A stretch of DNA of 64,000 nucleotides from Azolla pinnata (GCA_037176905.1 JBBBWG010026979.1:56231-120230); one strand, 5' to 3'. Positions 51,650-62,173 are shown, counted from the stretch's first letter. The notes: generated by a model not told the origin, from the sequence alone. Numbers and translations: made by a program.

Positions 51650-52235
51650 GTATTAGCGTTTTAGAGTTCAGGGTTTTAGGGTTATAGGGTTTAGAGTCCA
51701 ATACCACGGTGTTAGGGTTTTAGGGTTTAGATTCCAATACCATGGTGTTAGGGTTTTAGGGTTCAAGGTTTTAGGGTTTAGAGTCCAATACCATGGTGTT
51801 AGGGTTTTAGGGTTTTAGGATTTAGATTCCAATACCATGGTGTTAGGGTTTTAGGGTTTTAGGGTTCAGGGTTTTAGGGTTTAGAGTCCAATACCATGGT
51901 GTTAGGGTTTTAGGGTTTTAGGGTTTAGATTCCAATACCATGGTGTTAGGGTTTTAGGGTTTTAGGGTTTTAGGGTTTAGAGTCCAATACCATGGTGTTA
52001 GGGTTTTAGGGTTTTAGGGTTTTAGGGTTCAGAGTCCAATACCATGGTGTTAGGGTTTTAGGGTTTAGAGTCCAATACCATGGTGTTAGGGTTTTAGGGT
52101 TTAAAGTCCAATACCATGGTGTTAGGGTTTTAGGGTTTTAGGGTTTAGAGTCCAATACCATGGTGTTAGGGTTTTAGGGTTCAGAGTCCAATACCATGGT
52201 GTTAGGGTTTTAGGGTTTTAGGGTTTTAGGGTTAT
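51650..52235. repeat. Telomere-like TTTTAGGG / CCAAT-box minisatellite, 12 units
   Basis: Twelve units of about 36-54 bases each consist of GTGTTAGGG, one to four TTTTAGGG octamers, TTTAG(A/G)(G/T)T or TTCAGAGT, then CCAATACCATGG. The first unit reads CCACGG instead. Units differ mainly in the number of octamers. The array begins with a degraded stretch near 51650 and ends in GTTATGGG at about 52232. Confidence 0.95.
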
Positions 52236-52506
52236 GGGAGAACAATGGTGAAGAAGAGGAAGAAGAAGAAGAAGAAGAAAGGAGGAAAAGAACAGAGTCT
52301 GTGTGGATGAAGAAGAAATCCTGAAGAGGGCGCGATGATTGGTGGGCGATTCTGCACACCATATCCACTCCGCCCTCCAGCTCCGCGCAGAGACAAAACC
52401 TAAACCCTGCTCTCGCGCAGAGAATCAGCCGCAGCGACGCAGGAGCTCCTCCCCCATCCTCCCATCTCCTCTTTCTTTCGCCTTCTGCTTCTTTCCCCTT
52501 CCGCCC
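51695..52506 (+). promoter_or_regulatory. LHCB3 upstream region: CCAAT/telo-box array and proximal promoter
   Basis: Twelve CCAAT boxes and several AAACCCTA-type telo-boxes (reverse strand) lie 300-810 bases before the start codon. The proximal 270 bases hold a GAA tract (52254-52290), an ATTGG (reverse CCAAT) near 52337 and CCATATCC near 52361. NF-Y binding to CCAAT and telo-box binding by TRB-type MYB proteins are established for plants generally. Whether they act here is inference. Confidence 0.35.
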
Positions 52507-54497
52507 ATGGCCGCCGCCATCGCTGCTTCCCTCTCCCTCTCCCCCTCCCCTGCCCTTGCAGGTAACACCCTCACCAACAGCAATGCCTTGCGCGAGAAAT
52601 CCCCGGCCTCCCTATCCAGGCTCACCATGGTATCTCTCTTCTCTTCCTCCTCCTCCGCGCTCCTTCTTGGTCTGTTTCGCGCGTCCTCAGGTACCGATCT
52701 TCTCCTGATCCTCCCTCACTTCGTGTTGCTCTCTTTGATCTGCAGAGTGCCAATAACTGGTATGGCCCCGACCGCCCCAAGTTCTTGGGTCCCTTCTCTG
52801 CGCAAACCCCCTCGTATTTGAAGGGCGAGTTCCCAGGTGACTATGGCTGGGACACAGCTGGCCTCTCTGCCGATCCCGAGGCATATGCCAAGAACAGGGC
52901 CTTGGAGGTATGTAAAGCTACATTTCCTGCCTCCCTCCCTCCCTCCCTCCCTCCCTCCTCCACCCGAACCAATCCTTGATTCGCATCTGGGACATGTAAT
53001 TTGGATGCCTGTATGACATATACGATGCGGGTTGATTTATGCGTGGGGAGTGTATGGATCGATGCACGTGTAGCGTGTGCATGGGTCGATGCACGCGACG
53101 TGTTTGTGTGCGTTGATGCAAAAATCTAGGCAGGATGTGTGTTTTGCGTTCTGTCAATGTAGTACGAATGTGCCGATGCGAGTATGCATCGATGCATGTA
53201 TGAAATGCAAAGGCGATCGAGCGTACGTATGAGCTGATGAATGCCGTGTGTGTTGTGTAGGCATTCTATCTATGTAGTAGGAATGTGCCGATGCGAGTAT
53301 GCATCGATGCATATATGAATGCAAGAGTGATCGTGTGAATGAATGTATGAGTCGAGGAATGGCTGTGTGCCGTGTATGCATTCGATCGGTGTAGTACGAA
53401 TGTGCCAATGTGAGTATGCATCAATGCATATATATGAATGCAAGAGTGATTGAGTGAATGTACCAGCTGATGAATGTGTGTGTGTTGTATGCTTTCTATC
53501 TATGCAGTATGTAATGTGCCGATGCAAGTATGCATTGATGCATATATGAATGCAAGAGTGATTGAGTGAATGAATGTACGAGTCGATGAATGTATGCGTG
53601 GTGATGCAGCTGTAAGCAGGATGGGAGTATGCATTCTATCTATGCAGTATGAAAGTGCGGATGCTGAGTATGCATTCTATCTATGCAGTATGAAAGTGCG
53701 GATGCTGAGTATGCATATTCTAGCTTTGCAGTATGAATGTGCCGAAGCGAGCATGCATTCTATCTATGCAGTATGAATGTGAGTCTGCATTCTATCTATG
53801 CAGTATGAATGTGCCGATGCGAGTCTGCATTCTATCTATGCAGTGCGAATGTGCCGATGCGAGTATGCATTCTATCTATGCAGTATGAATGTGCCGATGC
53901 GAGTATGCAGCGACGTATATACCGAATGCAAGAGCGATTGAGATGAACGAATGAGTCGATGACTGTGTGCGAGTTGTGATGATGCAGCTGATCCACAGCC
54001 GATGGGCGATGCTGGGGGCGCTGGGATGCATCTTCCCGGAGGTGGCTGCAAAATGGCTGCGAGTCGAGTTCAAGGAGGCGGTGTGGTTCAAGGCAGGGGC
54101 GCAGATCTTCTCGGAGGGCGGGCTTGACTACCTCGGAAACCCTAACCTGGTCCATGCGCAGAGCATCTTGGCAGTGTGGGCGGTGCAGGTGGTGCTCATG
54201 GGCGCAGTCGAGGGCTTCCGCATCAATGGCCTTCCGGGTGTCGGAGAAGGTGGAAACCTCTACCCTGGAGGCCAGTACTTCGATCCCTTGGGCCTTGCCG
54301 ATGACCCCGAGACCTTTGCTGAGCTCAAGGTGAAAGAGATCAAGAATGGCCGCCTCGCCATGTTCTCCATGTTCGGCTTCTTCGTGCAAGCCATCGTCAC
54401 TGGCAAGGGCCCCCTCGAGAACCTCTTCGATCACCTCGACAACCCCGTCGCCAACAATGCCTGGGCCTATGCCACCAAGTTCGTCCCCGGGGCTTGA
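52507..54497 (+). CDS. LHCB3: Light-harvesting chlorophyll a/b protein of PSII, type LHCB3
   Basis: Three exons (52507-52629, 52746-52907, 53988-54497) give 264 residues. Exon 1 is a 41-residue Ala/Ser-rich plastid transit peptide. The mature part starts near [19 protein letters not shown], which keeps the WYxxxR trimer motif. [19 protein letters not shown] comes next. Helix B includes the chlorophyll-binding [11 protein letters not shown], then [19 protein letters not shown], and helix [41 protein letters not shown] and [19 protein letters not shown] are LHCB3-like rather than LHCB1/2. The protein is part of the moderately bound LHCII trimer in thylakoids. Codons are G/C-rich at third positions, as expected for a highly expressed gene. 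Intron 2 (1080 bases) is mostly minisatellite. Confidence 0.93.
53150..53960. repeat. Minisatellite filling LHCB3 intron 2
   Basis: Four units of about 115 bases start near 53159, 53274, 53390 and 53505. They share GTAGTA(C)GAATGTGCCGATGCGA, GTATGCATCGATGCAT, GAATGCAAGAGTGAT and TGAGT(C)GATGAATG. From 53620 to 53910 shorter units of about 31-46 bases repeat GCATTCTATCTATGCAGTATGAATGTGCCGATGCGAG in part. A (CTCC)n tract is at 52930-52960. Confidence 0.9.
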
Positions 54498-56150
54498 TTC
54501 TGCTGCCTCTTCGTTTTCTTTACCCCGTGCCACTTCATGCTGGTTGCTGCTTCCTGCAACCTGGCCAACCATCCAACCTCTCCTAACCTCCTTACTTTGG
54601 GCTGATTGTAAAACATTGTCATTGAAATCGATTCTTCTTTCGCTTCCTTTCTTGGCTTGCTTTTGTTTAAAAGTTTGCTTTTCTTTCTTCATGTGGAGCA
54701 TTTTTCAGCGCATACAACCGGTTTATGCTGAAAAGATGTGCTTGCTATATATTACTGGTAAGCTTCCCAGGGGCATCAAAGGATTCCTGTTTAGATCTGG
54801 TTATCTGTTCTATGATCAAAGAAAAAATCAATGGAGGAACGTAAGAACAAGGTAAATGAAAGCTTTGTATGATCTTCCTTACCAGTCTGTTCTGGCAATT
54901 GGTTCCTTGTTCCATGGATGATCCTGATATTCTGTGTTGCCATTTTTTGAGCTTCTGAGAGGAAGAGAGAAACGTCAGCGGCAGACAGCGGAGCGGCTAT
55001 ACATCATCATGGTGGTCTTCACTCTTCAGGGGTCAATCCCCTTGTAGTGATTATGCATTTTTCAGAGGTAATAATGTCTTGGTTAGATAGCCCTGACAGG
55101 TCTTACTACTGCAAGGTGTTTTCTTTCCTGTCTTGGTTAGATAATGACCACTGCAAGGATAGGGATCAACCGTACCCAGTTTAAGCCATGGCTTCCTCAG
55201 CTAAACAATCATTTTCAAAACATTCGACATCGAACTCATTATAGACAGCATGGGTTGTGGAAAGTGAATTTGCAGGTATTGTCAGCTTACTATTGGCTAC
55301 ACATTTCCTCCCACAAAATATACAATGACATTGTCTTTGTACCATGTGCTGATTTTCAACAAAACGTCAACAGAAGAGGATCATGGTGGTGCAGAAACAA
55401 AGCATCATTAACGCAATGACAAGGAAAAATCAAGACATGGCATGATCAACAAATTAAGCTTTATTGCTTCAGTGGAAAGCTACAGAATGCATAATACACT
55501 GAGAGAGATCCACCATAGCTTTCTTTCAAGCATGAATGGTCATCACAGACCATAAACCTGTTTGAACTCCCCATAGCTGAAACTGTACACAGCATTTCAA
55601 GGAAGATTCCAGGCATACTGGGAGGCATTCCGCGTGTCTTTACCCAAAAAACCCAGATCCAGAAAATGTGACAGCATTTGAAAGTCAACAAAGGCATGTA
55701 TACAACAATGCATCCAAATGCCCAAATGCACTGTGAAAAGAGTTTTCTGGTCTGTTGGAAAGAATACACGGATTAGTAACTAACTGGAGCACGAAATGTG
55801 CATCGGATGCGTGTGTAAAGGCATTTTGCCAGACACGGCATCCAGGGAGGAAAATGCGAGGCATCCGGCGAGCAAATTGGCATTTATGCTTTTGGATCAA
55901 TGCAAACAAAGGCTCGGTCAACTGTTCATTTTCATGTGTTGGCCTTCCTGTCCCCTTAAAATCTTGATACATCTGTCTGTATCTCCACCGGCTTTTTCTT
56001 TATTTCTTCCTTTTGCTGCTTGTTAAAACATAATGTCAAGTAGTGCTCAAAAAGAAAAGAGAAAAGAAAAAGTCTTCATCGTCCATCATCTCCATCCCCA
56101 ATCTCCTCCTAGCTCATACACACGCAAAAAAAAAAGAGAGAGATAACAGA
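54498..56150. other. LHCB3 3' region and callose synthase upstream DNA
   Basis: The LHCB3 3' UTR probably ends within the first 200 bases. No further gene is supported in this stretch, and the remainder precedes the callose synthase leader. Confidence 0.5.
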
Positions 56151-56157
56151 AACAGAA

Positions 56158-56185
56158 ATGGTGACCTCCTCTCATCATCATGGGT

Positions 56186-56219
<34 letters not shown>

Positions 56220-56239
56220 ATAGTGGTAGATCATCATGA
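56158..56239 (+). other. Two overlapping upstream ORFs with CAG microsatellite in the callose synthase leader
   Basis: One uORF starts at 56158 (nine codons, MVTSSHHHG) and ends at 56187. A second starts at 56180 and encodes MGS followed by a total of ten Ser and RNSGRSS, ending in TGA at 56237-56239. The Ser run is the (CAG)n tract at 56187-56217. The main start codon is at 56273, 33 bases after the second stop. Both lie in the leader only if transcription starts upstream of 56158. Confidence 0.5.
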
Positions 56240-56272
56240 GGATCTATACTTGGCTGTTCTAAAGCATGCAAG

Positions 56273-59200
56273 ATGAACCCTTACCAGCGCCTATCATTGT
56301 CCAAGGATTCGGAAGGCAATGCCACTAGCTCGAGCTCTAATCACCCCGAACGTTCAAATAATCCTCGACGCCGAGTATTAGCCGATGATCCTGAGGATGA
56401 TGATGAGGAGGTTAATCAATACAATAATAGCCATAACAGATCTTCTGCATCGAGGCAAGCCCCACATGGTAGCTCTTCCAGCACTCGGCTTTCCCAGCAG
56501 AATTCGGCTGCAGCTAGCAGCACATCCGGAAATAATAGCTACAACGATCGCCGCAACAGGCAACCTTCAGCCGTTGGTAGAGCCAACGACGGTCGAGATG
56601 CCATGGAGGGGACCAATAACATCGAGCTTGTGGCTCGCCGCCCATCGGATCTTAGGGCAATGCCAGCCCAACCGCAACCTGAAAGCCAACATCACAGCTA
56701 TGGCAGACACACAGATTTGGAAGCTGCTGAAGAGGCAGCAGCATACAACATTCTGCCTCTACAAGACATCCTCGCAGATCATCCAGCCTTGAAATTCCCC
56801 GAGGTCCGTGCAGCTCATGCAGCTCTGCGGTTCGGGGACGGCGGCAATCAGAGACGTGACGGTTCAATGGATATTCTGGATTGGCTCGGATCGCTCTTTG
56901 GATTCCAAGCAGATAATGTGAAGAACCAGAGGGAGCACATCACCATGCTCCTCGCCAACGATCAGATGCGCTTCGCCCCTGACGCCATAGATCAGCTCGA
57001 TCGGAGGGTGGTGCGCAAATTCCACAAGAAAGTGCTCAAGAACTACATCAACTGGTGCGCGTTCCTCCGCAGGAAGAGCAACTTGTCCTTCATGAGCTGC
57101 ATAGACGACGCGCAGAAGCAACAGCGAGAGTTGCTCTATGCCACGCTCTACCTGCTCATCTGGGGGGAGGCTGCAAACCTCAGGTTCCTCCCTGAATGCC
57201 TCTGCTATATTTTCCACAACATGGCAGGAGAGATGACCAAGGTTCTGGATCGGTACATCGACGACGCGGCGCAACCCTTCCGCCCCGTGTACTCTGGGGT
57301 AGAGAATGCATTCCTGCAGAGAGTGGTCACCCCCATCTATGAGATGGTGAAGGCAGAGGCGGCATCGGCTTCTCACGACGGAAAAGCTCTCCCCCACTCT
57401 GCGTGGCGGAACTACGACGACATCAACGAGTTCTTCTGGTCCGACAAGTGCTTCACGCAGCTCTCGTGGCCCCTCAACCTGTCATGCTCCTTTCTATCCA
57501 CACCATCCTCCAGAAGCTCGGGACGGCGCAAGATCGGATTCGTGGAGCAGCGATCCTTCTGGAACATCTTCCACAGCTTCGACCACCTGTGGTCTGGACA
57601 CATTCTGATGCTTCAGGCCATGATGATTTTGGCATTCCAGAGCACCTCGAAACCCCCGTGGACTCATCTTCAGGAGCGCGATGTTCAAGCCAGCCTCTTC
57701 AGCTGCTTCATCACATGGTCCGGTTTACGCATCATCCAGAGCTTGGTCGATCTTATAACGCAGGCCACGCTGATCTCCACGAACACCATACTCGTCGGCG
57801 TGCGTATGGTCTTGAAGGTCGTAGTGGCAGCCGCGTGGATGTTCATCTTCTTGAGCATCTACTTGTCGATGTGGGACAAGAAGAGCAGCGTCGGAAGCTG
57901 GACAGGTTCCGCGGCCACCGCGTTCGATTTGTTCATGGTGGCTGCTCTGGTCTTCATCCTGCCAGTAGCAATGGGACTCATCCTCTTCATCCTCCCTTGG
58001 ATCAGAAACTTGGTAGAGAAGTCCAACTACCGAATTGTTCACATCTTGACATGGTGGTTCTACAATAGGTCCTTTGTTGGCCGTGGTCTCGGTGAAGGCA
58101 TCTGGGACAGTATCAAATACTCTTCTTTCTGGCTCCTTGTCTTTCTAGCCAAGTTCTCCTTCAGTTATTTCCTGCAGATCGAACCCCTGGTCGAACCCAC
58201 AAGGGAGCTTCTACGCTTGAGGAACGTGGATTATTCATGGTTCCAGTTCTGGGGCACAGGAAGCAATAGAATGGCTGTGGCTGCACTTTGGGCACCTGTC
58301 TTGCTCGTCTACTTGATGGACATGCAGATCTGGTACACGGTCTTCTCGGCTTTTGCTGGCGCGCTAGTCGGACTCTGGTCTCACATCGGGGAGATTCGGA
58401 ACATGTATCAGCTGAGGCTGCGGTTCCCTTTCCTCCCCAGTGCAATGTCCTTCAGTCTAGCACCAGCTGAGACCTCCCTCCAAGAAATCAACCAATGGGG
58501 ATCCTTGCAAGCCAGGATTGTTGATTCATGGACCAGGATCATGATCAGGTATGGATTTGGTACCAACTACAAGAAACTTAGTCCAGAGTCCCCTGAGGTG
58601 GGGAAGTTCTCTTTCATATGGAACTACATCGTCACAATCTTGAGAGACGAAGACCTTCTCAGTGACAAAGAGGTCCGGATTCTGGAGATGCCAATCAGTA
58701 ATCCGTGGAACATCGGCGTGACTCAGTGGCCATGCGTCATTCTCGGCAACGAATTGCAAGTCGCGTTGCTCCAAGCCAAGAAGTCGAAAAAGTCGAATAC
58801 CAAGCGACTCTGGAAGAAGATCCGAAGCTACGAATACCGCAGATGTGCGGTAGTCGAGTGCTACCAGAGCATCCGGTACATTTTCTTGGAGAAAATCATC
58901 CAGAAGGAGACCAGGGAGCATCGCTGGCTGGAGAAGCTTTTCTTGGAGATACAAACTTCTCTGGACAACGGCATGTTTCTGGAGAGATTCAAGGTGCAAT
59001 CTGCGCTCCCCGATGTCCTGAAAAAGGTCCTCGACGCCGCGAAGCTCCTCGCCGCGAAGCCCAAGCCAGACAAGCTCTCGGCTTTGGTACGGATTTTGCA
59101 AGACCTGTATGAGGCGATCAACCGCGACTTCAGAAGGGACGATGACGAGTTCCTGGAGTCGCAAAACGTTTCGCGGACGAAGCTCATGTTCGACGACGAC

Positions 59201-62173
59201 GTGATAGTCCTCCCAGATGCAGCGGATGCACAATTCTACCAGCAGCTCGGCCGCTTCATCACCATCCTCGAGACGACGAACTCCGGGAAAGACGTCCCCA
59301 AGAACATCGAGGCCCAGAGACGGATCGCATTCTTCTGCAACTCATTGTTCATGAACTTGCCTCGCGCGCCCCCGGTCGAGAAGATGCTCGGATTCAGCGT
59401 CCTGACGCCGTACTACAGCGAGAGCGTCATGTACAGCAAGAAAGACCTGGAGGAGAAGAACGAAGATGGGATCACGATACTTCACTACCTGAAGACCATA
59501 TACAACGACGAATGGGATAACTTTGTAGAGCGCATGGGGCACGAATTGCAGGATAAGGAGCTGAAGACAGCTGCCGGTAGGGAGAAGTTTGAGATGCAAC
59601 TGTGGGGTCTCGAGAATGCCTTGCAGATCAGGCTGTGGGCCTCGTACAGAGGGCAGACCCTTTCCCGGACAGTCCGCGGCATGATGTACTACCACAGGGC
59701 ACTGAAGCTTCTTTCGTATTTGGACGGCGCCTCGATGCACGAGATCCAACAAGGGAGGGAGCTTGTGTCTGCCCTGCCGATCGACAACAGCTCGAATGCG
59801 AATGCGGAGCCCCCCGAAGGCTCTGGCACAGGTTCTGGTGCGAGAAGCAACACGCTGGTCCAGCAAGAAGCCATCTCGGACATGAAGTTCACGTACGTCG
59901 TGACTTGCCAAATCTATGGTGCTCAGAAAGAGAAGAAGGAAGCTCAAGCCGATGACATCCTCTTCCTCATGAAATCCCACCCCGGCCTCAGGATCGCATA
60001 CGTCGACGAGGCGGTTGCAAACAAAGACGGCAATGCCAAGAAGTTCTTCTCCGTGCTTGTCAAATACGACGCTCGGCTGGAGAGAGAAGTCGAGATCTAC
60101 AGGATACAGCTGCCAGGGCCCCTCAAGCTGGGCGAGGGGAAGCCGGAGAACCAGAACCATGCCATCATCTTCACGAGGGGAGACGCTGTCCAGACGATCG
60201 ACATGAACCAAGACAACTACTTCGAAGAGACGCTGAAGGCTCGGAACCTGCTGCAGGAGTTCACGGTACGCCACGGCTTGCGGCGGCCGCAGATTCTCGG
60301 CGTCCGCGAGCATGTGTTCACCGGCTCCGTGTCGTCGCTGGCATCGTTCATGTCGGCGCAGGAGACGAGCTTCGTGACGCTTGGGCAACGGGTGCTCGCG
60401 AACCCGCTCAAGGTGCGCATGCATTACGGGCACCCCGACGTCTTCGATCGCCTCTGGTTCATGACCAGAGGAGGCATCAGCAAGGCATCCAAGGTGATCA
60501 ACATCAGCGAGGACATATTCGCGGGGTTCAACTGCACTCTGCGAGGGGGCAATGTGACGCATCACGAGTACATACAGGCGGGGAAGGGCCGAGACGTGGG
60601 CCTGAATCAGGTCGCCCTCTTCGAGGCGAAAGTCGCCAGCGGGAACGGCGAGCAGATCCTCAGCCGAGACGTCTACCGCCTCGGGCACCGCCTCGACTTC
60701 TTTCGCATGGTCTCCTTCTATTACACCACCGTCGGTTTCTTCATCAGCAACCTGATGGTCGTGCTCACGGTGTATGCCTTTCTCTGGGGGAGGGTATATC
60801 TGGCTCTCAGCGGCCTCGACAGCTCGGTGGAAGGCCAGGGCGTCTTTTCCAACAGTGCCCTCACAGCTTCTCTCAACCAGCAGTTCTTGTTCCAGCTCGG
60901 GATATTCACCGCGCTCCCGATGATCGTGGAGAACTCGTTGGAACGCGGCTTTGCCAATTCTGTGTGGGATTTCATCAAGATGCAGCTGCAGCTCTCCTCT
61001 GTCTTCTTCACATTCTCCATGGGCACGAGAGCCCACTTCTTCGGCAGAACCGTGCTTCATGGCGGCGCCAAGTACAGGGCCACAGGTCGAGGATTCGTGG
61101 TGGTGCATGAAAAGCTGGCTCACATTTACCGGCTGTTTGCGAGAAGTCACTTTGTGAAAGCCGTCGAGCTTATCGTCCTGCTAGTAGTTTACCAGTCTTT
61201 CGCGACCGTGGGTTCCAACGCCACAGCTTATATCCTCATCACATTTTCGAGCTGGTTCCTGGCGATGTCCTGGATCCTGGCCCCTTTCTTGTTCAACCCA
61301 TCTGGCTTCGAGTCGACTAAGATCATGCAAGACATAGACAACTTCCTTGACTGGATCTGGCTGAGCAAAGGGTTAGGCAACAAGCCCGAACATAGTTGGG
61401 AGGCATGGTGGGAAGAGGAGCTCGATCATCTGAAGAGCACAGGCTTCTGGGGCAAGGTCCTTGAGGTGGTGCTTGACTTGAGGTTCTTCTTCCTGCAGTA
61501 TGGAATAGTGTACAAACTTCAAATAGCCGACGGAAGCAAGAGCGTACTGGTGTACATCTTGTCTTGGGCCTTTGTAGCAGTGGTGACAGCGATGGTGGTC
61601 ACGGTGATGGTGGCAGGGAGGTTTACATCGAGGAACCACAATGTGTACAGGCTGATACAGCTATTGGTCATGACGTTGGCAGTGTCGATTCTCGTCGTGC
61701 TGGCACTGAAGACGTCGATCACGATCGGCGATGTTTTTCTGAGCTTGCTGGCTTTCGTTCCGACGGGCTGGGGCTTGCTGTCGATAGCCGTGGTGTTCAG
61801 AGAATACCTGGAAAAGGTTTCATGGCTCTGGGAAATCATCGTGTCCATTGCGAGGATCTACGAGCTCCTCATCGCCCTCATAGTTTTCATCCCCATCGTC
61901 ATACTCATGTGGCTCCCTGGGTTCAATGACATGCAGACCCGTATCCTCTTCAACACTGCTTTCAGCCGCAGCCTCAACATCTCGCGCCTCTTCGCCATTG
62001 TTCGCCGGGAGAAATCGCCCACTGTTGTTGCCGCGGCTCCCCGCGAGGTCCCTAAATGCAAGATTTGTCAGCAGACCAGGTGCAACTTCAAATGCCTGCC
62101 GCCCAAAGATGCCGGTCATGGTGCTGCGGCCCAAGCCCCGCTCCTGTCTTATGCTATCCCCCATTCATTGTAA
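56273..62173 (+). CDS. GSL: Callose synthase (1,3-beta-glucan synthase), intronless
   Basis: One open frame of 1966 residues encodes a complete plant glucan-synthase-like protein. A Ser/Asn-rich N-terminus of about 150 residues precedes the FKS1-type domain (LLYATLYLLIWGEAANLRFL near residue 285). A first group of membrane spans covers about 470-690. The large cytosolic catalytic loop holds RGQTLSRTVRGMMYYHRAL near 1126, QILGVREHVFTGSVSSLA, RLWFMTRGGISKASK and YIQAGKGRDVGLNQVALFE near 1430. A second membrane group follows to about 1905. The enzyme makes callose from UDP-glucose at the plasma membrane and cell plate. Most GSL genes have about 40-50 exons; few-exon genes belong to the Arabidopsis GSL1/GSL5 group. 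The C-terminus carries an extra Cys-rich tail. An AATAAA is at 62248. Confidence 0.95.
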   Translation: MNPYQRLSLSKDSEGNATSSSSNHPERSNNPRRRVLADDPEDDDEEVNQYNNSHNRSSASRQAPHGSSSSTRLSQQNSAAASSTSGNNSYNDRRNRQPSAVGRANDGRDAMEGTNNIELVARRPSDLRAMPAQPQPESQHHSYGRHTDLEAAEEAAAYNILPLQDILADHPALKFPEVRAAHAALRFGDGGNQRRDGSMDILDWLGSLFGFQADNVKNQREHITMLLANDQMRFAPDAIDQLDRRVVRKFHKKVLKNYINWCAFLRRKSNLSFMSCIDDAQKQQRELLYATLYLLIWGEAANLRFLPECLCYIFHNMAGEMTKVLDRYIDDAAQPFRPVYSGVENAFLQRVVTPIYEMVKAEAASASHDGKALPHSAWRNYDDINEFFWSDKCFTQLSWPLNLSCSFLSTPSSRSSGRRKIGFVEQRSFWNIFHSFDHLWSGHILMLQAMMILAFQSTSKPPWTHLQERDVQASLFSCFITWSGLRIIQSLVDLITQATLISTNTILVGVRMVLKVVVAAAWMFIFLSIYLSMWDKKSSVGSWTGSAATAFDLFMVAALVFILPVAMGLILFILPWIRNLVEKSNYRIVHILTWWFYNRSFVGRGLGEGIWDSIKYSSFWLLVFLAKFSFSYFLQIEPLVEPTRELLRLRNVDYSWFQFWGTGSNRMAVAALWAPVLLVYLMDMQIWYTVFSAFAGALVGLWSHIGEIRNMYQLRLRFPFLPSAMSFSLAPAETSLQEINQWGSLQARIVDSWTRIMIRYGFGTNYKKLSPESPEVGKFSFIWNYIVTILRDEDLLSDKEVRILEMPISNPWNIGVTQWPCVILGNELQVALLQAKKSKKSNTKRLWKKIRSYEYRRCAVVECYQSIRYIFLEKIIQKETREHRWLEKLFLEIQTSLDNGMFLERFKVQSALPDVLKKVLDAAKLLAAKPKPDKLSALVRILQDLYEAINRDFRRDDDEFLESQNVSRTKLMFDDDVIVLPDAADAQFYQQLGRFITILETTNSGKDVPKNIEAQRRIAFFCNSLFMNLPRAPPVEKMLGFSVLTPYYSESVMYSKKDLEEKNEDGITILHYLKTIYNDEWDNFVERMGHELQDKELKTAAGREKFEMQLWGLENALQIRLWASYRGQTLSRTVRGMMYYHRALKLLSYLDGASMHEIQQGRELVSALPIDNSSNANAEPPEGSGTGSGARSNTLVQQEAISDMKFTYVVTCQIYGAQKEKKEAQADDILFLMKSHPGLRIAYVDEAVANKDGNAKKFFSVLVKYDARLEREVEIYRIQLPGPLKLGEGKPENQNHAIIFTRGDAVQTIDMNQDNYFEETLKARNLLQEFTVRHGLRRPQILGVREHVFTGSVSSLASFMSAQETSFVTLGQRVLANPLKVRMHYGHPDVFDRLWFMTRGGISKASKVINISEDIFAGFNCTLRGGNVTHHEYIQAGKGRDVGLNQVALFEAKVASGNGEQILSRDVYRLGHRLDFFRMVSFYYTTVGFFISNLMVVLTVYAFLWGRVYLALSGLDSSVEGQGVFSNSALTASLNQQFLFQLGIFTALPMIVENSLERGFANSVWDFIKMQLQLSSVFFTFSMGTRAHFFGRTVLHGGAKYRATGRGFVVVHEKLAHIYRLFARSHFVKAVELIVLLVVYQSFATVGSNATAYILITFSSWFLAMSWILAPFLFNPSGFESTKIMQDIDNFLDWIWLSKGLGNKPEHSWEAWWEEELDHLKSTGFWGKVLEVVLDLRFFFLQYGIVYKLQIADGSKSVLVYILSWAFVAVVTAMVVTVMVAGRFTSRNHNVYRLIQLLVMTLAVSILVVLALKTSITIGDVFLSLLAFVPTGWGLLSIAVVFREYLEKVSWLWEIIVSIARIYELLIALIVFIPIVILMWLPGFNDMQTRILFNTAFSRSLNISRLFAIVRREKSPTVVAAAPREVPKCKICQQTRCNFKCLPPKDAGHGAAAQAPLLSYAIPHSL

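Noticed and set aside
59342-61150. Minus-strand open frame of about 600 codons inside the callose synthase gene
   Set aside because: It is the antisense of a GC-rich, strongly conserved coding frame, it has no recognisable domain, and its His/Asp/Glu/Val-rich product reflects the codon bias of the true gene.
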